A DNA stretch of 36,736 nt from a virus, in IMG/VR virus record IMGVR_UViG_3300042373_000174, positions 1 to 36,736 of that record; one strand, written 5' to 3'. Below are positions 28,861-36,533 of this stretch, in pieces. The translations under genes were made by a program, and so were the position numbers. A model generated the notes under the pieces. That model did no database searches and had not been told where the DNA came from. It was given only the letters and a program-made list of their open reading frames with translations. Each line of letters starts with the position of its first letter. Position 1 is the first letter of the stretch.

Positions 28861-29022
28861 ATGAAACTCACCATCACTCCCGAAGAAATCAACGACATTT
28901 TGCTCACTTGGGCGCAGCGCCAGTTCCCGCAGGCTGAGTTCAACACGGTCATGATGGAGACGTACACCTACGCTCCGAACGCCACCTTCACCTTCGAGGA
29001 AAAGACTGATGAAGCACTCTAA
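28861..29022 (+). CDS. 53-residue small protein, first of rightward replication operon
   Basis: ATG 28861 with AAAGG six bases upstream; TAA at 29020-29022, overlapping the next gene by 14 bases. KLTITPEEINDILLTWAQRQ is a helical N-terminus, followed by FNTVMMETYTYAPNATFTFE, a beta strand pair, and an acidic end. No family recognised; likely an early regulatory or accessory protein. Confidence 0.68.
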   Translation: MKLTITPEEINDILLTWAQRQFPQAEFNTVMMETYTYAPNATFTFEEKTDEAL

Positions 29023-30139
29023 TATCGTTGGCGGTAGCACCGCCGAGCGCGTCATCAACTGCCCCGGTTCGGTCAAACTGGTGGCAACCATGCCACCGAA
29101 AGAGTCCAGCAGCTACGCCGACGAAGGCACCCTGCTGCACGACTGCATCGCTGATCTGCTGAACTTGAATGTCAAGAGTGCGCGCGACATGATCGGACGC
29201 ACCTACAACGGCCAGACCTTGACCGAGGAATTGGTTGAGGAGAAGCTGCTGCCCGCCATGCGCTTGCTCAACAGCATCGACCCCGACAACCAGATGGACT
29301 ACGAGGTCGAGCAGCGCGTCGGCTTCGGCGATCTGCTGCCGGGGGTGTTCGGCAGCGCCGACCTGTTGGGTCGGCTGGGCGATACGGCCATCGTGCTGGA
29401 CTGGAAGTTTGGCAGCGGCGTCATGGTCGAGGCCGAGGAGAACTATCAAGGGCTGTTCTACGCTTGCGCGGCGCGGCGTACTGATCTGACGAAATGGGTC
29501 TTCAAGGGTGCTACGAAGGTGCTTGTTGCCATCGTACAGCCACCAGGCATCAAGATTTGGGAAACCACGCCGGAACGGCTTGACCGTTTTGAGGAGCAGT
29601 TGGTCAGCGCCGTTAAGGAAGCGAAGTCCGACAACGCCCTGCTGGCGGCTGGCAAGTGGTGCAAGTGGTGTGCGGCCAAACCTGTCTGCCCCGTGATGAC
29701 CGGCGAGGTGGATCGGGTTCGGGCAGCGCAGATTGCTGCTTTACCCGCCGCTCAGATTGGTGAATACTTGAAGACCGCTGACGCGCTCGAAGGGTGGATC
29801 ACCGACCTCCGCGCGCTGGCGTTTCAAATGCTGGAGTCAGGCGTCGAAGTGCCTGGCTACAAGTTGGTCGCTAAAAGGGCCACACGATCATGGGTGAACG
29901 AGGACGCAGCCAAGGCGCTGCTTCTCGCGCACCTTCCAGAGTCTGAACTGGTCGAGGTGAAAATGTGCAGTCCAGCAGTCGTCGAGAAGAAGTTGAAGAA
30001 ACTGAAACTTGCGCTGCCGGAAGGCTCGACCGCCGCCGTCAGTTCGGGCGTTACGCTTGCAGACGTGGATGATCCACGGCCGCAAGTCATGCAACTCGGG
30101 TCGCAACTGAAGTCGGCCCTCACTAAACTTCAAGGATAA
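29009..30139 (+). CDS. DUF2800 Cas4/RecB-like nuclease
   Basis: 376 residues. Nuclease motifs of the PD-(D/E)XK type: DEGTLLHDC (His44), FGSADLLG (Asp118), and VLDWKFGSG (Asp131, Lys133). Four Cys at 18, 218, 221 and 227 (N-terminal one plus CKWCAAKPVC) match an iron-sulphur cluster as in Cas4 and AddB nucleases. The family is DUF2800 (PF10926). It may trim DNA ends for recombination or replication. It lies with a SNF2 helicase and PolA, a set seen in many phages. Confidence 0.9.
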   Translation: MKHSNIVGGSTAERVINCPGSVKLVATMPPKESSSYADEGTLLHDCIADLLNLNVKSARDMIGRTYNGQTLTEELVEEKLLPAMRLLNSIDPDNQMDYEVEQRVGFGDLLPGVFGSADLLGRLGDTAIVLDWKFGSGVMVEAEENYQGLFYACAARRTDLTKWVFKGATKVLVAIVQPPGIKIWETTPERLDRFEEQLVSAVKEAKSDNALLAAGKWCKWCAAKPVCPVMTGEVDRVRAAQIAALPAAQIGEYLKTADALEGWITDLRALAFQMLESGVEVPGYKLVAKRATRSWVNEDAAKALLLAHLPESELVEVKMCSPAVVEKKLKKLKLALPEGSTAAVSSGVTLADVDDPRPQVMQLGSQLKSALTKLQG

Positions 30140-30145
30140 ACAATC

Positions 30146-30754
30146 ATGTTTCCAGTAGTCCAAAACGGTTCTATCGCCACCATTGCCACCGCTCTCCGCA
30201 CGTTGGCCCCTGCCGCCGCAACGGGCGTCGCCATCTTGAAAATGGATAAGACGGGTCATTGGGTGTTCGGCGCAGACCAGACCGAGGTCGATGCCGGTTC
30301 CCTGTGGGCGGTGAATCCGTTCTCTTTCGTCCACGGGTTCATCGCTTGGGGTGAAGGCGAGGTTCTCGGCGAGAAGATGGTCAGCATCACGTCGCCGCTG
30401 CCAGAACTCGAAGCCGCGCCTCCCGGCGCAAAGCGTGGGTGGGAGGAACAGGTCGGGCTGAGCATGAAGTGCCTGTCCGGAGAAGATGAGGGTCTGGAAG
30501 TGCGCTATACCGTGACTTCGGTTGGCGGCAAGCGCGCCGTGCAGGCGATGGGCGTGAAGATCGCCGAGCGCGTGGACACGAACCCCGAGTCACCTGTGCC
30601 TGTTGTGTCGCTGGGCAAGGAACACTACGTTCACAAGTCCTACGGTCGCATCTACACGCCTCTGTTCGATGTGAAGAAGTGGATTGGCATGGAGGGCGAA
30701 GTTAAGGCTGAACCGGAAGCGCCTGCCCGTCGTCGTCGGGCCATCGCTGAGTAA
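30146..30754 (+). CDS. Unknown replication-region protein (ssDNA-binding candidate)
   Basis: 202 residues, immediately after the DUF2800 gene. Segments AILKMDKTGHWVFGADQTEV, WAVNPFSFVHGFIAWGEGEV and GLEVRYTVTSVGGKRAVQAM form beta-rich folds, and SLGKEHYVHKSYGRIYTPLF precedes an acidic/basic tail ending ARRRRAIAE. In related replication operons this position often holds DUF2815-type ssDNA-binding proteins. Sequence alone does not prove an OB fold; the call is positional. Confidence 0.72.
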   Translation: MFPVVQNGSIATIATALRTLAPAAATGVAILKMDKTGHWVFGADQTEVDAGSLWAVNPFSFVHGFIAWGEGEVLGEKMVSITSPLPELEAAPPGAKRGWEEQVGLSMKCLSGEDEGLEVRYTVTSVGGKRAVQAMGVKIAERVDTNPESPVPVVSLGKEHYVHKSYGRIYTPLFDVKKWIGMEGEVKAEPEAPARRRRAIAE

Positions 30755-30759
30755 AGGGT

Positions 30760-30775
30760 GGGGGCTTCGGCCCCT
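30760..30775 (+). terminator. UUCG hairpin between unknown gene and PP-loop gene
   Basis: GGGGC-TTCG-GCCCC (30761-30774) extended by one G-T pair, followed by TTCTTCCT, a weak T-tract. It ends eight bases before the ATG of the PP-loop gene, where a ribosome site would be expected. It may be a weak terminator or a translation control element. Confidence 0.55.
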
Positions 30776-30782
30776 TCTTCCT

Positions 30783-31484
30783 ATGAAGCACGTTATTGGA
30801 CTGAGCGGTGGCAAAGATTCCACCGCACTTGCGTTGCGTTTGATGGAAGTCGAGCCGCGCGAGTACGAACTGATCTGCAACGCCACCGGCAATGAACTTC
30901 CAGAGATGGTCGCGCATTGGGAGAAACTGGAGCGCCTGCTGGGCCTGCCAATCAAGAAGGTAGGCCACACGACTGACCTGTACGGGTTGATCGACCAGAT
31001 GCAGATGCTGCCCAACTTTCGCGCCAGATGGTGTACGCGCATCTTGAAGATCGAGCCGACGATCAAGTACTTCGAATCGCTTCCTGACGGGTCGGTACTG
31101 TATGTGGGGCTGCGCGCTGACGAAGAGGCGCGGCGCGGTATCTACGGCGAAGACATGAAGATCAGGTTTCCCATGCGAGAGTGGGGGTGGAACGAGGCTG
31201 ATGTTTGGAAGTATCTGGCCTCGCGCGATGTCACCATCCCAAAGCGCACCGATTGCGCCGTGTGTCCGTATCAGCGGCTGGGTGAGTGGCGCGACCTCTG
31301 GCGCGACTACCCAGAAGAGTACGCGCGCGGTGTGGCGGTCGAAGAGAAACTCGGCCACACGTTTCGATCCCCGCAGCGCGACAACTGGCCTGCTTCGCTC
31401 AAAGAACTGGCTGTTGAGTTTGAAAGCGGGCGCAAGATTCGCGGCGACGGTAACGCCCCAACTTGCCGGGTTTGCTCTCTATGA
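30783..31484 (+). CDS. PP-loop (PAPS-reductase/DndC-like) protein
   Basis: 233 residues from ATG 30783; no Shine-Dalgarno is visible. The PP-loop SGGKDS (8-13) is followed by RWCTRILK (Cys84), VGLRADE, and two pairs CAVC (158, 161) and CRVC (228, 231) that could bind an Fe-S cluster. The fold is that of adenylyl-activating PAPS reductases and DndC/QueC-like enzymes. Possible roles are sulphur metabolism, phosphorothioate DNA modification or modification of a base; no DndC partners are present. The stop overlaps the polymerase start. Confidence 0.85.
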   Translation: MKHVIGLSGGKDSTALALRLMEVEPREYELICNATGNELPEMVAHWEKLERLLGLPIKKVGHTTDLYGLIDQMQMLPNFRARWCTRILKIEPTIKYFESLPDGSVLYVGLRADEEARRGIYGEDMKIRFPMREWGWNEADVWKYLASRDVTIPKRTDCAVCPYQRLGEWRDLWRDYPEEYARGVAVEEKLGHTFRSPQRDNWPASLKELAVEFESGRKIRGDGNAPTCRVCSL

Positions 31485-33382
31485 TCCTTTGGGTTGACTT
31501 TGAAACCCGTAGCGCCTGCGACCTAAAAATCGCAGGCGTTTACAACTACGCGCAGGACGCCAGCACAGAGGTGCTGTGTATGTCCTACGCTTTCGACGAT
31601 GAACCTGTACAGACATGGACACCTGAACGTCCGTTTCCTGTACAGGTCACCAACTTCACCGGCCAGATCAGGGCGCACAACGCGGCCTTTGAGCGGCTGA
31701 TCTTCTGGTACGTCCTACAGATCGAATTCAAACTAGAACAGTTCTACTGCACCGCCACGCAGGCTAGGTCGAATTGCGCGCCTGGTTCGCTGGAAGATGT
31801 GGGAAGATTTTACGGCGCGTCGATGCGGAAGGATCACCGGGGCGCGCATCTGGTTCGGCAATGCTGCATCCCGCCGTTCAACACCGCGCTCCTGCCGGAA
31901 CTGTATGCCTATTGCGAGCAGGACGTTCGGGCGATGCGCGCCATAAGCACCGGGCTGCGCCAGTTGACCGCCGACGAACTGCTCGACTACCATGTCAACG
32001 AACGCATCAACGATCGTGGCGTACTGGTCGATGTACCGCTGGCGCGCGGTGCTGTGCGGTACGCCGCGCAGGAGGTCAAGGACATACAGGAGATCGTCGT
32101 CGAGGTGACGGGCGGCGCTGTGCCGACTGTGCGCTCACCGAAAATGAGGGAGTGGGTCTTCGAGCGTCTGGACGAAGAAGGCCAGAAACTGATGATGGTC
32201 GAGGGTAAGAAGTCCATCGACAAGACCGTGCGCGCCAACTTGCTCAACACCGATCTTGACTCGGATGTGCGCGAGGTCATCCAATCAGCAGATGATCTTT
32301 TTTCGTCTTCAGTAGCAAAATTTGCGAGGTTCGCACAAATTGCCGACGTTGAGGATTGCCGCGTTAGAGGTGCATTTGTTTTTGCTGGGGGTTCGGCTAC
32401 GGGGCGCGCGGCGTCGTATGGAATTCAATTACACAATCTGTCTCGCAAAACAGCAAAAGACCCTGAAGCTGTCCGCGATGTTATATGCAAGAACGGTCAG
32501 ATCGTTCCTGTTTTTGGCAAGCGCGTAACCGACGTGCTGAAGGGTATGCTGCGGCCTGCCATCATAGCGTCGCCGGGGCGGGTACTGGTCAACTACGATT
32601 GGAGCGCCATTGAAGCGCGCGTCTTACCGTGGTTGAGTGAACACGGTGAGGATACGCTTGACGTATTTCGGCGCGGTGAGGACATGTACGTTGCTACTGC
32701 GCGTGCCATGTTCAACGTAACTGAAGTATCCCCCGACCAACGCCAGCAAGCCAAAGTGGCGATTCTCGCGTGCGGTTTTGGGGGATCAGTAGGCGCTCTG
32801 GCTGCAATGGCTAAAGGTTACGGGCTCAAGTTCTCAGATTCTGAGGCGAAGCGCATCGTAAATCTTTGGCGACGCGCGAATCCTTGGGCGCAGAGCATGT
32901 GGCAGCGGGCGGAAGAAGCCTACCGTCGAGCTATGCGGCATCCAGGGCATACGTTTACGGCGAACCGTGTGACGTACATGTACGACCGACATCACTTGTG
33001 GTACGCGCTTCCGTCAGGCCGCGTCTTGTGCTACCCATTTGCGCGTTTTGAAGAAGACGGGGAAATTTCATACGCAAAATCCGCGTGGAAGCCAGCGCAG
33101 GACGCGAAAGAATGGCCGCGCGCAAAACTTTGGTACGGGATTGCGGTTGAAAACTGTACTCAAGCAGTAGCGCATGACATCTTGCGCCATTCGTTGCGAA
33201 GGATGGACGGTGAAGGCCTTGAGACTATTGGGCACGTACACGACGAGGCGCTCATAGAGTGCGACGAAGCTGAACAAGACCGCGTGGCGCAGCGCGTGCA
33301 AGAGATCATGTGTGAAGCGCCAGAGTGGGCAAAAGGTTTGCCGTTAGCGGTTGCGGGCGCGGTGTCTACCCGGTACAGTTGA
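31481..33382 (+). CDS. DNA polymerase, family A (PolA-like) with N-terminal exonuclease
   Basis: 633 residues from ATG 31481, overlapping the previous TGA. N-terminal 3'-5' exonuclease: VDFETRS (D6, E8), AHNAAFERLIF, CEQDVRAM (D148). Polymerase: motif A VNYDWSAIEAR (D373), motif B RQQAKVAILACGFGG (K425), motif C HVHDEALIE (D588). All key residues are intact. It is shorter than E. coli Pol I and lacks the 5'-3' exonuclease. It is probably the replicative polymerase of the phage. Confidence 0.96.
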   Translation: MILWVDFETRSACDLKIAGVYNYAQDASTEVLCMSYAFDDEPVQTWTPERPFPVQVTNFTGQIRAHNAAFERLIFWYVLQIEFKLEQFYCTATQARSNCAPGSLEDVGRFYGASMRKDHRGAHLVRQCCIPPFNTALLPELYAYCEQDVRAMRAISTGLRQLTADELLDYHVNERINDRGVLVDVPLARGAVRYAAQEVKDIQEIVVEVTGGAVPTVRSPKMREWVFERLDEEGQKLMMVEGKKSIDKTVRANLLNTDLDSDVREVIQSADDLFSSSVAKFARFAQIADVEDCRVRGAFVFAGGSATGRAASYGIQLHNLSRKTAKDPEAVRDVICKNGQIVPVFGKRVTDVLKGMLRPAIIASPGRVLVNYDWSAIEARVLPWLSEHGEDTLDVFRRGEDMYVATARAMFNVTEVSPDQRQQAKVAILACGFGGSVGALAAMAKGYGLKFSDSEAKRIVNLWRRANPWAQSMWQRAEEAYRRAMRHPGHTFTANRVTYMYDRHHLWYALPSGRVLCYPFARFEEDGEISYAKSAWKPAQDAKEWPRAKLWYGIAVENCTQAVAHDILRHSLRRMDGEGLETIGHVHDEALIECDEAEQDRVAQRVQEIMCEAPEWAKGLPLAVAGAVSTRYS

Positions 33383-33479
33383 GCACAAACACGGCTAGTC
33401 TGGAAGTCATGAGCCAGACGAAAAGCGTACTCCCCGCCTGCCGCTGTTTTCTTTTTGGGAGTGTCGCGGAGAGAAATCA
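33383..33479. other. Short intergenic region with hairpin
   Basis: 97 bases between polymerase and HNH genes. GTCTGG-AAGTCATGAG-CCAGAC (33398-33419) forms a six-pair stem with a ten-base loop, and ACTCCC ... GGGAGT further on forms a long-range inverted repeat. No T-tract follows. GGAGAG near the end is the ribosome site of the HNH gene. Confidence 0.5.
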
Positions 33480-33950
33480 ATGAATCAAGATAGGCTAAAA
33501 GAGCTGTTGCATTACTGTCCCTTGACGGGCGTGTTTACGTGGCGCAGTACAGGCAAATTAGCCGGGTCTAATAAAGGCCATCGTTATTTACGGATTACTA
33601 TTTCACACAAACACTATTTTGCACATCGGCTTGCATGGCTTTATGTTTACGGTGTCGAGCCTATTTTGCACATTGACCATATTAATCATGAGTCGCTTGA
33701 CAACCGCATAGAAAATTTGCGCCAAGTTACTGTTAGCCAAAACATTCAGAATTCAAAATTGTCCGCCGCAAATTCTAGCGGCTACAGGGGTGTTTCAAGA
33801 GATAAACGCCGAAACAAATGGGACGCGTACATTAATGTTAACTACAGAAAAAAGTATTTAGGTAGTTTTGACAACATTTGCGATGCGGCGAAAGCGTACG
33901 CCGTTGCCGCGTCAAAAATTCACACGCATAATCCCGAGGCTGTTAAATGA
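33480..33950 (+). CDS. HNH homing endonuclease with AP2 domain (second copy)
   Basis: 156 residues, with GGAGAG upstream. LLHYCPLTGVFTWRS and AHRLAWLYVYG precede the HNH core HIDHINHESLDNRIENLRQ; SGYRGVSRDKRRNKWDAYI and KKYLGSFDNICDAAKAYA form the AP2 domain. It is a paralogue of the gene at 1887. Base composition is visibly AT-richer than its neighbours, as for a transferred selfish gene, and it lies between two essential replication genes. ATGA overlap joins it to the primase gene. Confidence 0.9.
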   Translation: MNQDRLKELLHYCPLTGVFTWRSTGKLAGSNKGHRYLRITISHKHYFAHRLAWLYVYGVEPILHIDHINHESLDNRIENLRQVTVSQNIQNSKLSAANSSGYRGVSRDKRRNKWDAYINVNYRKKYLGSFDNICDAAKAYAVAASKIHTHNPEAVK

Positions 33951-36175
33951 TCGACTACCTGAGTTCACTCGCTGGCGAAGGCGAAACTTTCCTGATCGTC
34001 AAGCAAAAGCCCAAGGGTGAGGCGTTCACCTACCCGGCTTTCCTGCCTCGCAAGTACACGCCAGGCGGCGCGTGGTATGGCAACACCGGCTCTTTCATCG
34101 TTGACCGCTTCCGCGACGGCCATGTGTCGGCCAGCAGCGCGAACATCGAACACGTTCTGGTTATGGTGCTGGACGACATCGGCACGAAGAGCCGCGCGCC
34201 CGAACTGCCGCCGACTTGGATTATGGAGACCAGCGAGGGTAACTACCAGTGGGGCTACACCTTCTCTGAACAGCCCACTAAACATGAGTTCGCCGCTGCG
34301 ATCCTCGCTATTGCTGCCGCTGGCTACACCGACCCCGGCGCGATCAACCCGGTTAGAAACTTCCGACTGCCGGGGTCAGTCAATCACAAAAATGGCTTTG
34401 CGTCCCGGCTGGCCGAGTTCCACCCCGAGCGCGAATACACGCTTGACGAAATCTGCGAGGCGCTCCAAGTAACGCCCGCCGACCACGGCAATGGCAGCGT
34501 GCAGACGATTGCTGTTGACGCCGCGCCCGACGATGTTGTCGAGTGGCTGGCCGGGCGCGGCGAGGTGTTGGAGCACGGCAATTCCTCGGGCTGGTGGGGC
34601 GTCAAGTGCCCGAACAGCGCCGAGCACTCGGACGGCCAGATCGGCGCGCGTTATCTGCCCACCTCACGCGCGTTTGCTTGTTTTCACGGGCATTGTCAGG
34701 ACTGGGGGTCAGAGGCGTTCTTGGCCTGGGTCGCCGCCGAGGGTGGCCCCCGGCACGCGCACGGGTTCCGGTCAGAACTGATCGCCAGCATCATGCAGGG
34801 CGTTGCTGAGAAGCTGAACCCGACGCCAGCGTTCCCCGACGCCGCCGCTGCGACGATCAAGGCGGTCGAACAGCGCGAGCTAGGCCGGATCGACAAGGCC
34901 GACTGGTGGGGTAAGTGGGCCTACGTCCAAGACGATGAATCATTCTTCGACCTTGACGACCGGCGGCTAGTGTCCCGCTCGACTTTCAACGCCATTTATC
35001 GCCACGTTAACTGTACGTCGATCCACGGCAACAAGCCCCGGCGTGTCGAGGCGTCGATCTGCTTTGACGAGAACCGCCAAGCTAACGGCGCGCATTGCTT
35101 GTCAGGCGTCACCTATGCCGCTGGCGGCTCCACCTTGGTCACGCGCGAGGGCTTGGTGTACGGTAATCGCTGGCGCGACCATCGCCCCGAGCCGATACCT
35201 GGTGACGCTGGCCCTTGGCTGCGTCATGTCGCGCGGATGATCCCCGACGCTATGGAGCGCGCGCACTTCTTGTCTGCGCTGGCCCATAAGGTCCAGTTTC
35301 CATCAATCAAGATCAATCACGCCATCCTGCTAGGCGGCAATCACGGCAGCGGCAAGGATACGCTGATGGCCCCCTTCTTTTGGGCTATCGGTGGCGACAC
35401 GAAGTCCAACTGCACCATGGTCAAGAATGAAGAACTGACCAGCCAATGGGGATACGCTCTCGAATGTGAGGTGATGGAGATCGCCGAGCTTAGACAGTCT
35501 GACGCCAAAGACCGTCGCGCGATAGAAAACACCCTCAAGCCGATTATTGCCGCGCCCCCTGAGTTGCTGCCCGTGAATCGTAAGGGCTTACACCCATACA
35601 TGGCGCTCAACAGAATTTTTGTTGTTGCCTTTACGAACGAGCGCGGAGCCATTTCGTTGCCCTCTGAAGATAGGCGATGGTTCGTGATCTGGTGCGAGGC
35701 CGACCGACTGCCCGAAGCCGACGCTGGCGCGCTCTGGAACTGGTACACACACCAGAACGGCTTCGGGGCCGTGGCCCATTACCTGATGACTTACGATGTG
35801 TCGGCCTGGTGCCCGACTGCGCCGCCACCCATGACCGAAGCCAAGCTGATCTTGATTGATGCTGCCATGTCGCCCGCAGAGGCCGCGCTCGTGTCGGCGA
35901 TCCGAAACCGCGTGGGTGACTTCCGCGAGGGGGTCATCTGCGGCCCTTTCCACGCTATCCTCGACCGGGTGCAGTTCCCCGCCCATGTCAAGACGCCACC
36001 CCAGGCCGCGCTGTTTCACGCGCTCAAAGAGGCCGGGTGGGTCGACATGGGCCGACTGCACTCGCGTGACCACAGCACGAAGAAGCACATTTTCCGCGCG
36101 CCAGAGTTGGCCGGAGTGTCGAAGTCTGACCTTCGCGTTATGGTCGAAAAAAGACCCGCCGAAGCGGGTCATTAA
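33947..36175 (+). CDS. Primase-helicase (AEP-like primase, zinc motif, SF3-like DUF5906 helicase)
   Basis: 742 residues. The N-terminal region has an archaeo-eukaryotic-type primase pattern: VMVLDDIGTK (D76, D77) and NPVRNFRLPGSVNHK (about 134-148). A zinc motif follows: CPN...H (221, 227) and CFHGHC (245, 250). The C-terminal half is a superfamily 3-like helicase of the DUF5906 type: Walker A GGNHGSGKDT (463-472), then EVMEIAELRQSD and VVAFTNERGAISLPSEDRRW as Walker B and sensor motifs. It should prime and unwind DNA at the phage origin. The gene overlaps the HNH stop. Confidence 0.9.
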   Translation: MIDYLSSLAGEGETFLIVKQKPKGEAFTYPAFLPRKYTPGGAWYGNTGSFIVDRFRDGHVSASSANIEHVLVMVLDDIGTKSRAPELPPTWIMETSEGNYQWGYTFSEQPTKHEFAAAILAIAAAGYTDPGAINPVRNFRLPGSVNHKNGFASRLAEFHPEREYTLDEICEALQVTPADHGNGSVQTIAVDAAPDDVVEWLAGRGEVLEHGNSSGWWGVKCPNSAEHSDGQIGARYLPTSRAFACFHGHCQDWGSEAFLAWVAAEGGPRHAHGFRSELIASIMQGVAEKLNPTPAFPDAAAATIKAVEQRELGRIDKADWWGKWAYVQDDESFFDLDDRRLVSRSTFNAIYRHVNCTSIHGNKPRRVEASICFDENRQANGAHCLSGVTYAAGGSTLVTREGLVYGNRWRDHRPEPIPGDAGPWLRHVARMIPDAMERAHFLSALAHKVQFPSIKINHAILLGGNHGSGKDTLMAPFFWAIGGDTKSNCTMVKNEELTSQWGYALECEVMEIAELRQSDAKDRRAIENTLKPIIAAPPELLPVNRKGLHPYMALNRIFVVAFTNERGAISLPSEDRRWFVIWCEADRLPEADAGALWNWYTHQNGFGAVAHYLMTYDVSAWCPTAPPPMTEAKLILIDAAMSPAEAALVSAIRNRVGDFREGVICGPFHAILDRVQFPAHVKTPPQAALFHALKEAGWVDMGRLHSRDHSTKKHIFRAPELAGVSKSDLRVMVEKRPAEAGH
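36153..36170 (-). terminator. Intrinsic terminator for leftward operon, inside the primase gene end
   Basis: Read on the minus strand: GACCCGC-TTCG-GCGGGTC followed by TTTTTT (36152-36147), a seven-pair stem with UUCG loop and clean T-tract. It lies in the last codons of the convergent primase gene and ends the leftward operon. On the plus strand the same hairpin is followed only by ATTAAAG, so it would be weak there. Confidence 0.85.
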
Positions 36176-36231
36176 AGACGTAATAGCGTGGCTAGTATAG
36201 CGGCGATGAGCGCCGCTAGCACCAGCGTCAC
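36172..36231 (-). CDS. 19-residue hydrophobic micro-protein
   Basis: GTG 36231-36229 overlaps the TGA of the previous gene (GTGA); TAA 36174-36172 overlaps the primase stop on the other strand. It encodes MTLVLAALIAAILATLLRL, one short membrane span with a single Arg. A GGAAGAG sequence lies just upstream. The coupled start and membrane-like composition support translation, but short length leaves chance possible. Confidence 0.4.
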   Translation of the reverse strand: MTLVLAALIAAILATLLRL

Positions 36232-36533
36232 GTCTCTTCCGCGCAGATTGGCTGCGTCGGGTCGTAGTGTGTTGTTGGCCGTTCGTTGAGCGGCGCAAAC
36301 CGCGCAACGCATGACGGCATGATCTTTTCGTTGAGCATTTCATACTGACGCACATACTGCGCCGTTGAGTCTGCGTGTGTCGGGTACTGCCGCGCCATCT
36401 TGAGGCCTGGCGCGTCGGGCTTGAACTTGCGCCCCTTACCCTTCGTTTTGATGCTGGCACATAAGGCGCGCGCATTCTCCGCGTTTTCAGGGCGCAGGGT
36501 GAACGCGGTGCCGTCGATGTTCAAGGTAATCAT
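36228..36533 (-). CDS. Small basic protein of unknown function
   Basis: 101 residues from ATG 36533-36531, with GGAG eight bases upstream and overlapping the previous TGA; the longer upstream frame is a shadow. N-terminal strand-rich MITLNIDGTAFTLRPENAEN, then a basic region (IKTKGKGRKFKPDAPGLK) and QYPTHADSTAQYVRQYEMLN. It may bind nucleic acid. No family is recognised. Part of the leftward operon, near its end. Confidence 0.7.
   Translation of the reverse strand: MITLNIDGTAFTLRPENAENARALCASIKTKGKGRKFKPDAPGLKMARQYPTHADSTAQYVRQYEMLNEKIMPSCVARFAPLNERPTTHYDPTQPICAEET

Noticed and set aside
30702-31358. 218-residue minus-strand frame opposite PP-loop gene
   Set aside because: No ribosome site; composition of a reverse shadow.
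35588-36475. 295-residue minus-strand frame across primase end and small genes
   Set aside because: Overlaps the primase antisense and a better-supported small gene in another frame; Arg-rich, and it would read through the strong terminator.
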